Source of the DNA: Prevotella sp. UBA4376
Lineage (GTDB): Bacteria > Bacteroidota > Bacteroidia > Bacteroidales > Bacteroidaceae
Length of the DNA: 19,848 bases
Assembly: GCA_002391185.1 (NCBI GenBank)
Contig: DGRY01000030.1
Location: 1-19,848 of the forward strand
Direction: 5' to 3'
Positions 14,178 to 19,848 of this stretch are shown here, piece by piece. Each line of letters begins with the position of its first letter. Position 1 is the first letter of the stretch. The notes below the pieces were generated by a model, which was given only the letters and a program-made list of their open reading frames with translations, was not told the origin of the DNA and ran no database searches. The position numbers and the translations under genes are program-made.

Positions 14178-17100
14178 TGAAGAAAAGAACTATCTATTAT
14201 ATCATTCCATTACTGCTGCTGTTTGTAAGCATACCAAGCATGCAGGCACAGGTAAATCAAAACACAGTCAAGAGTTCTGAACAAGGTGCAGCAATAACTG
14301 GTGTTGTTACCGATGACACAGGAACACCACTTGTTGGAGTAACTATCCGCCTGGTAAGTATGAAGCCGTCACACAAGTTACTGGGCTATGTTGTTACCGA
14401 TGCTAACGGAGAGTTCAGGATTAACGGCAATGGTAAAAACCTATATGTCACAGCCAACTATGTAGGTTTCAAAGGAAATACCATTTCTGTTGAGCCAGGC
14501 AAAAGAGTGGTTATAAAACTTAATCCTGATGTAAACGAACTTAAAGAAACTGTTGTTACAGGCTATTTCTCAAAGGCAAAAAACAGTTTCACGGGAACAG
14601 CCGTACAGGTTACGGGCGACGAGTTGCGAGAGGTTAACAACACCAGCATTTTTGATGCCCTGAAAGTGTTCGACCCATCGTTTCAGGTTGTTGACACCTA
14701 CGGCACCTTTGGTTCTGACCCTAACCACGTGCCCGACAAGATAGAGATACGTGGACAGAACACCATGCCCGACATATCACAAAGTAATCTTGAAACCATC
14801 ACCTCGCTCCCTATCTTCATCCTTGACGGATTTGAGGTTAGCGTAAGCAAGATCTACGACCTTGATATGAACCGAATAAAGAGTGTTACCGTGCTCAAGG
14901 ATGCGTCAGCCTCAGCAATATATGGTTCACGAGCAGCCAACGGTGTAGTGGTCATTGAGACAAAATCGCCCGAGGCAGGAAAGCTACAGATAAGCTACAC
15001 CCTTAATGGAAAATTCGAGATTCCTGACCTTAGTTCATACAACCTTATGAATGCAAGCGAGGCTCTTGAATTTCAAAAGGCAGCAGGTATCTTTGACGCC
15101 TACAAACCAGGTGAGGACGGCGGTAACAACCTCAACTCATATAACGCTGTGAAGCGAGCTGTTCTTAGTGGTGTTGACACCTACTGGCTCAAAAAGCCTC
15201 TACGTTTAGGTTTCCAACAGAAACACACACTCATGATTGACGGTAGTGTGGGTAAACAGGAGAACAGCAACGATGGTGTGCGTTTCTCTGTTGACTTAGG
15301 GGTTGGCAACACAGAGGGTGTGATGAAAGAGTCAGGTCGCACATCGTATAGTGCTGGAACAAAACTCATATACAACTCAAAGAGAATAAACATCAGCAAC
15401 GACCTTCAATTCTCTATGGTAAAGAGCAACGAGTCGCCCTACGGCAGTTTCTCTACCTACACCAAAGCACTGCCCTACTATACCGACCGCGACGAGAATG
15501 GCAACTACTACCGCACACTGTCTATTGCCAACATGGCACCAGCTGGTATGTCATTGGGCGTAACAGCTTCACAGCAGTCGCCAATCTACGAGGCTAAATA
15601 CCTCAACAGTTACACCACCGCCGAGACAATGAATGTCACTAACAACCTGAGTGTTAACTGGCGACTGCTACACGATTTAAGAATAAAGGGCACATTCTCG
15701 CTTAGCTATGACTACGGCCGCAACGATGCCTATATATCACCAGGCAGCTTTGCCTATATTAATAACAACAGCAATTCAACCACCACACCCGATGAACTGT
15801 ATAAAAGAGGCAAATACAGTTTGGGACATTCATCAGGCATAACCTATTATGCAAATGTTGTTGCATCATACACCCACACATACGGACTCTTCGATGTGCA
15901 GAGCATTCTTGGAGCCGACGCACGACAGACAACGACAGAAACCGACACATACGCACTAACAGGATTTCTTGGCAACAACCAAGACTATCTGTCGTATGCC
16001 ATACAATACGAGAACTACGGACGCATCACTGGCAACGAGTCAACCGTGCGCACAGCAGGCATATTCTGCAATCAGAACTACTCTTTTGACAACCGCTACC
16101 TTTGCGACCTCACCTGCAGACTTGACGGTTCATCGCTCTATGGACGCCGACAACAGAAAACACCTTACTGGTCTGTTGGTCTGCGTTGGAACATCTCTAA
16201 CGAGAAGTTTCTTTCAAACAATAAATATATCAACCGTCTGTCACTACGCGCCAACATCGGTACAACAGGTAATCAAAGCTACAGTCGCAATCAAGCCAAC
16301 AACATATACAGCTATCTAAATCAAGTTTATGGCGGATATTTCGGAGCTATAATATCTACACTCGGCAATCCCGACTTGAAAGGACAGAAAACATACAATC
16401 GCAACATTGGTATTGAAGGAGAGCTGTTCAACAAACATCTTAACTTTGAGGTGAACCTATACAACAACTCAACCAAAGGAAACCTCACAAGTATTACCAT
16501 TGCCCCTTCAATAGGTTTCAGTTCATACAAAACAAATATGGGTAACCTCACCAACCGAGGTGTAGAGTTCAACCTGAGCTATGTTGCCATAAGAAACAAA
16601 GATATGTTGCTTAGTTTCTCGCTGAACGGCGCACGCAACCACAATCGCATAGAAAAGATTTCTGATGCCCTGCAGGCTTATAACGATCAGGTAAAAGAAA
16701 ATGCACAGAACAACAGTTCTACTGGTACGGTATTCCTTTTCAAGGAAGGCGAATCAATGAACACTATCTATGCCGTGAGGTCATTAGGAATTGACCCAGG
16801 AACAGGTAGAGAAATATATCTCGACAAAGATGGCAATATGACCTACACATGGAATGCCAACGATCAGGTGGCTGTTGGTGTGAACGAGCCCTATATGCAA
16901 GGCTATTTGGGTGTGAACTTCAGATATAAGTCATGGGAAGCAGGCACTAACATTGGCTATTCCTTTGGAGCCGACAAATACAACAACACCCTTGCAAGTA
17001 AGATAGAGAATGTTGACTACATGGTGAACAACGACCGTAGGGCTCTTGCCGAGCGATGGCAGAAACCGGGCGATGTGGCACGCTATAAGGGTATTACCGA

Positions 17101-17338
17101 CAATAGCACAACAAAAGCGACATCACGCTTTGTGCAACGTGAGAACCGCATAAGTATGACCTCACTACGCCTGAGCTACACCCTCCCTCAACAGTTGCTC
17201 CGTAATAAATGGCTGTCTATGGCTAAGTTATCCCTCACAGCCAACGAGTTGTTCTACTTGAGCACCATTAAGCAGGAACGTGGATTGGCTTATCCTTACA
17301 CACGCTCACTCACTTTCTCACTACAGTTGAACTTCTAA
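14174..17338 (+). CDS. SusC/RagA family TonB-dependent outer-membrane receptor
   Basis: A 1054-residue protein, full length for the family. The signal peptide covers about 1-26 (IIPLLLLFVSIPSMQAQ). A carboxypeptidase-regulatory-like domain spans 38-118 (ITGVVTDDTGTPLVGVTIRL). A TonB box lies at about 122-131 (ELKETVVTGY). The plug spans about 140-265, with LPIFILDGFEV, RIKSVTVLKDASASAIYGSR and AANGVVVIETKS. The 22-strand-type barrel ends FSLQLNF. There is no STN domain, so signalling to an anti-sigma factor is unlikely. It overlaps the first SusD by 4 nt; a second ATG at 14177 is possible. The second SusD follows by 13 nt and is its likely lid. Family role: TonB-driven import of oligomers across the outer membrane. 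The substrate is not readable from the sequence. Confidence 0.95.
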   Translation: MMKKRTIYYIIPLLLLFVSIPSMQAQVNQNTVKSSEQGAAITGVVTDDTGTPLVGVTIRLVSMKPSHKLLGYVVTDANGEFRINGNGKNLYVTANYVGFKGNTISVEPGKRVVIKLNPDVNELKETVVTGYFSKAKNSFTGTAVQVTGDELREVNNTSIFDALKVFDPSFQVVDTYGTFGSDPNHVPDKIEIRGQNTMPDISQSNLETITSLPIFILDGFEVSVSKIYDLDMNRIKSVTVLKDASASAIYGSRAANGVVVIETKSPEAGKLQISYTLNGKFEIPDLSSYNLMNASEALEFQKAAGIFDAYKPGEDGGNNLNSYNAVKRAVLSGVDTYWLKKPLRLGFQQKHTLMIDGSVGKQENSNDGVRFSVDLGVGNTEGVMKESGRTSYSAGTKLIYNSKRINISNDLQFSMVKSNESPYGSFSTYTKALPYYTDRDENGNYYRTLSIANMAPAGMSLGVTASQQSPIYEAKYLNSYTTAETMNVTNNLSVNWRLLHDLRIKGTFSLSYDYGRNDAYISPGSFAYINNNSNSTTTPDELYKRGKYSLGHSSGITYYANVVASYTHTYGLFDVQSILGADARQTTTETDTYALTGFLGNNQDYLSYAIQYENYGRITGNESTVRTAGIFCNQNYSFDNRYLCDLTCRLDGSSLYGRRQQKTPYWSVGLRWNISNEKFLSNNKYINRLSLRANIGTTGNQSYSRNQANNIYSYLNQVYGGYFGAIISTLGNPDLKGQKTYNRNIGIEGELFNKHLNFEVNLYNNSTKGNLTSITIAPSIGFSSYKTNMGNLTNRGVEFNLSYVAIRNKDMLLSFSLNGARNHNRIEKISDALQAYNDQVKENAQNNSSTGTVFLFKEGESMNTIYAVRSLGIDPGTGREIYLDKDGNMTYTWNANDQVAVGVNEPYMQGYLGVNFRYKSWEAGTNIGYSFGADKYNNTLASKIENVDYMVNNDRRALAERWQKPGDVARYKGITDNSTTKATSRFVQRENRISMTSLRLSYTLPQQLLRNKWLSMAKLSLTANELFYLSTIKQERGLAYPYTRSLTFSLQLNF

Positions 17339-17351
17339 CACCCATAAAGAA

Positions 17352-18827
17352 ATGAAGAAGATAAACATATATATCACATTTATAGCATTTGCAACAGCAA
17401 TCCTGCTACAGTCATGCTCGTGGTTTGATGTTGGCTCACAGTCTGACAGAAACGAAGACGAGATGTATGAAACAGCCGAAGGCTATTACACCTCGCTCAC
17501 AGGACTGTATATAAACATGGGTACACAGAAACTCTATGGCGGTAACCTGCCATTGCTTGCCCTTGAACCACTCACACAACAATACACCATCAGCGATGAT
17601 GAGCCCGACCGACTGGCGTGGTCGCAAATGAACTACGCCACCGACTATGGCGAGAAAAACATTGCCGACATCTGGCTGTCAATGTATAACACCATTGTCA
17701 ACGACAATCTACTGCTAAGCAAGATGAACACCAATGCTAACGATATGCTTAGCGAGGATATTGCACAGATAATGAAAGGCGAGGCTTTAGGATTGCGTGC
17801 ATTTATGTATTTCGATCTGATAAGAATGTTCAACGAGAGTTGGGAAACAAACAGCAGTTCGTCAAACGTGCCTTTCAAAACCGACTTCGGTTTTGCCCTC
17901 GGCAAAAAAACTTCTACCGAAGTGTTGCTCGACTCTTTGACAAGCAACCTTGTTATGGCTCGCAACCTATTGAAACACGACCCGATATGTGGTAACAACA
18001 GCTACAACAACAAATATCTGAACTACAACCGCAACGAGCGTATGAACTATTATGCCTGCACAGCCCTGCTTGCTCGCATAGAACTATATAGACAGAACTA
18101 TCAACAGGCAGCCAACTATGCCATGGAGGTTATCAACTCAGGAAAGTTTAGATTCATCAACGAATCAGAGATTCTCAAGACCAACATCTATGGTGTAGAA
18201 GAAGAGGTTGACCGCTTGTTCATGCCCGAAATGATATTCGCTCTATATAACGAAAACATACTGGCAGTATCTCGAACACATCTCGAAGGGCTCTCGAAGG
18301 ATTTTATAAAGAGCACAGAGGCTTATTCTGAAAGTGATGTACGCCAGAACTGGTTTTTCAAGAACCCCAGTGCCAACAACAAGATAAACCTCATACGCTA
18401 TCAACGAAGCACACTAAGTAGCGACAGCTACAAATACAAGAATCCTGTTGTGCCAATGCTCAAGCTCAGTGAAATGTATCTTATTGCTGCCGAATGTGCG
18501 CTCAATGGTGTAACATCATGTCCTACAGCAGTTGAGTTGCTCAACACCTTGAAGGAGGCACGCAAAGCTATTAAGCTGAACACTACAGCATCTCAGCAAG
18601 AGATATGGCAGGAAATAACTCACGAGTATATCTGTGATTTCAAGGGCGAAGGACAACTGTTCTACTACTACAAAAGGCGCAACATGACTACTGTTGACGA
18701 TGGCTACTATGGTGGAAACACCATTGCTATCAGAAGTGAGCAATATACCTTGCCGTTGCCAGAGTATGAGAAGCAGTTTGGAAGCCCATCCCCTACCCTT
18801 CCCGATGGGGAAGGGAGTACAAACTGA
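17352..18827 (+). CDS. SusD/RagB family substrate-binding lipoprotein (second copy), with repeat-derived C-terminus
   Basis: A 491-residue protein. The lipobox LQSC gives the acylated cysteine 22. SusD features include MYETAEGYYTSLTGLYINMG, LYGGNLPLLALEPL, MKGEALGLRAFMYFDLIRMF (139-158), MLKLSEMYLIAAECAL, and the end EYICDFKGEGQLFYYYKRRN followed by YTLPLPEYEKQFG. The normal family end is near QFG. The last 14 residues, SPSPTLPDGEGSTN, and the TGA are encoded by a family A repeat (18783-18832), so this tail is probably acquired and not functional. It pairs with the full SusC just upstream. A 44-nt spacer precedes the DUF4843 gene. Confidence 0.93.
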   Translation: MKKINIYITFIAFATAILLQSCSWFDVGSQSDRNEDEMYETAEGYYTSLTGLYINMGTQKLYGGNLPLLALEPLTQQYTISDDEPDRLAWSQMNYATDYGEKNIADIWLSMYNTIVNDNLLLSKMNTNANDMLSEDIAQIMKGEALGLRAFMYFDLIRMFNESWETNSSSSNVPFKTDFGFALGKKTSTEVLLDSLTSNLVMARNLLKHDPICGNNSYNNKYLNYNRNERMNYYACTALLARIELYRQNYQQAANYAMEVINSGKFRFINESEILKTNIYGVEEEVDRLFMPEMIFALYNENILAVSRTHLEGLSKDFIKSTEAYSESDVRQNWFFKNPSANNKINLIRYQRSTLSSDSYKYKNPVVPMLKLSEMYLIAAECALNGVTSCPTAVELLNTLKEARKAIKLNTTASQQEIWQEITHEYICDFKGEGQLFYYYKRRNMTTVDDGYYGGNTIAIRSEQYTLPLPEYEKQFGSPSPTLPDGEGSTN

Positions 18828-18832
18828 TTGAG
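18783..18832 (+). repeat. Dispersed repeat family A, copy 5, overlapping the susD 3' end
   Basis: AGCCCATCCCCTACCCTTCC, CGATG and GGGAAGGGAGTACAAACTGA match copy 1 nearly base for base. The hairpin ACCCTTCCC/GGGAAGGG overlaps the last codons. The reading frame passes through it and stops at the TGA inside AACTGATTGAG. The 40 nt that follow hold short AAACTATAAACTC repeats before the next start. Confidence 0.85.
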
Positions 18833-18871
18833 AACTCATAAACTATAAACTCAAGAACTTATAAACTCAAA

Positions 18872-19588
18872 ATGAAACATATATATACTCTTATCACGCT
18901 AATCATGGCACTAAGCCTGGTGGCGTGTAGCGAAGACAAACTGGAGGTTTATAACACATCATATACTGCGCTGAACATAGCCAAAGGTTCTGTTTTTGGC
19001 AATGCAGAACTGTACCCTGAGGAATATTCTTTCAATGCCTATTTCCTTGGAAGTAACATCAGCAACTACACACTAAATATCCCTGTGCGCCTGCAAGGAA
19101 CAATAGACTACGATAACGACCGACACTATAATGTGGCACTCGTTAGCAACGAATCAAAAGGAATGACAGACGACCTTTACACTATGGCGCCAACCCAAAC
19201 ATTCAGACGAGGGCTTGCACAGGACACCTTGAAGATAACAATACATCTTGACCGCATGAGCACTACCGACGACTACAAGGCACGTATTGCCCTTGTGCCA
19301 AATGACGATTTTAAGGCTGGTGTACCAGAATATCAATATATAGACATCAGCTTTACCAAAAATCTGTCAATAGCTCCAAACTTCTGGAACAACAACAGCA
19401 AACTGCGCAAGATAGCTTATTCACCTCGTAAGTGTGCTGTGTTCTTGCAAATAAGCGGACTCACTGATCCCGACTGGGTTGATGACGGCAGTAGTGTTAT
19501 CCTCGACCACTGGATATCACTATGCCAACAATGGTTTCTCACTCACGAGGAATATGATGAAAAAGGTAATAGAATATATTTTAATTAG
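18872..19588 (+). CDS. DUF4843 family lipoprotein
   Basis: A 238-residue protein with a lipobox LVAC and acylated Cys19. The sequence fits the DUF4843 family as I know it: EVYNTSYTALNIAKG near the start, IPVRLQGTIDYDNDRHY in the middle, FRRGLAQDTLKITIHLDR, and a C-terminal half with SPRKCAVFLQISGLTDPDW and DHWISLCQQW. Genes of this family typically follow susC/susD pairs in Bacteroidetes and precede a PKD-like lipoprotein, as here. It is probably a surface lipoprotein of the same uptake complex. The biochemical role is unknown. Confidence 0.85.
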   Translation: MKHIYTLITLIMALSLVACSEDKLEVYNTSYTALNIAKGSVFGNAELYPEEYSFNAYFLGSNISNYTLNIPVRLQGTIDYDNDRHYNVALVSNESKGMTDDLYTMAPTQTFRRGLAQDTLKITIHLDRMSTTDDYKARIALVPNDDFKAGVPEYQYIDISFTKNLSIAPNFWNNNSKLRKIAYSPRKCAVFLQISGLTDPDWVDDGSSVILDHWISLCQQWFLTHEEYDEKGNRIYFN

Positions 19589-19591
19589 TTT

Positions 19592-19848
19592 ATGAAAAAG
19601 ATATATTTTCTGCTGTTGACAATAATATCGCTACTTGCCTCATGCTATGGTGGTGAGGACAGCACAGATATTATCAGCATACAGCAAGTAATGGCTGTAG
19701 CAGGTATAAACAACGACACCTACAAACTCTATCAGGGCGACACACTAAAGCTATCACCAAAGCTTTCGTTTTCTGAAGGAGCAGATACAACACTCTATAC
19801 ATACCGCTGGATAATAGGAAAAAGCGAGGTGGTGAGCAACAGCCTCAA
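19592..19848 (+). CDS. PKD-like family lipoprotein, 5' part only (cut by window edge)
   Basis: The ATG at 19592 opens a frame that stays open to the right edge (85 codons). It encodes a lipoprotein signal (MKKIYFLLLTIISLLASC, acylated Cys18). The mature start, YKLYQGDTLKLSPKLSFSEG and YTYRWIIGKSEVVSN, looks like the beginning of the PKD-like family found after DUF4843 genes: an Ig-like beta-sandwich opening with Q-G-D-x-L and Y-x-W. It starts 3 nt after the previous stop. It is likely a surface-exposed partner in ligand binding. The C-terminus and further operon members lie outside the window. Confidence 0.8.
   Translation, partial: MKKIYFLLLTIISLLASCYGGEDSTDIISIQQVMAVAGINNDTYKLYQGDTLKLSPKLSFSEGADTTLYTYRWIIGKSEVVSNSL

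Noticed and set aside
10713..19848. Calling the Sus operon a polysaccharide utilisation locus
   Set aside because: No carbohydrate-active enzyme or sugar sensor is visible in the window, so the cargo was left open.

Overview
The window looks like a chromosomal segment of a Bacteroidetes genome, most likely Prevotella or a close relative. Evidence: moderately AT-rich DNA, Bacteroidetes-type promoters (TTTG, about 20 bp, TAnnTTTG), SusC/SusD pairs, a DUF4843 lipoprotein, Bacteroidetes beta-barrel families, and A/T-rich translation starts without strong Shine-Dalgarno sequences. The genus is an inference from style, not from an alignment.

Layout. 1-300: a strong leftward promoter with a hairpin-rich, ORF-free leader, probably that of a stable-RNA (rRNA) operon lying beyond the left edge. 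518-2287: a MetE-like methyltransferase (-) and an Lrp/AsnC regulator (+), divergent, with two 15-bp sites that fit the E. coli Lrp consensus exactly between them. 2302-2534: two hairpin repeats between convergent genes. 2562-4435 (-): an operon of ECF sigma factor, single-pass anti-sigma factor and a small exported protein with two plug-like halves. 4580-6390 (+): a short exported remnant, a small outer-membrane barrel and a membrane-anchored winged-helix regulator. 6507-8549 (+): a large plug-plus-barrel outer-membrane protein with its own promoter. 8867-9742 (-): an unrecognised multi-pass membrane protein. 9743-10712: a 970-bp gene-free region packed with repeats. 10713 to the right edge (+): a tightly packed Sus-type uptake operon.

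The Sus operon is the largest unit. Its order is reduced SusC-like receptor, SusD, full-length SusC, SusD, DUF4843 lipoprotein, PKD-like lipoprotein (cut by the window edge). The first receptor lacks the N-terminal carboxypeptidase-regulatory-like domain and has no recognisable TonB box, so the operon looks like a duplicated SusCD pair in which one receptor has been reduced. No carbohydrate-active enzyme or protease is visible, so the substrate cannot be stated.

Two dispersed repeat families run through the window. Family A (about 50 bp, hairpin CCCTTCCC/GGGAAGGG, five copies, all in + orientation) sits at gene 3' ends; one copy supplies the last codons and the stop of the second susD. Family B (TTAGGGTTTT ... 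GAGATGTTTT ends, internal hairpins) has three copies, one apparently interrupted by a family A copy.
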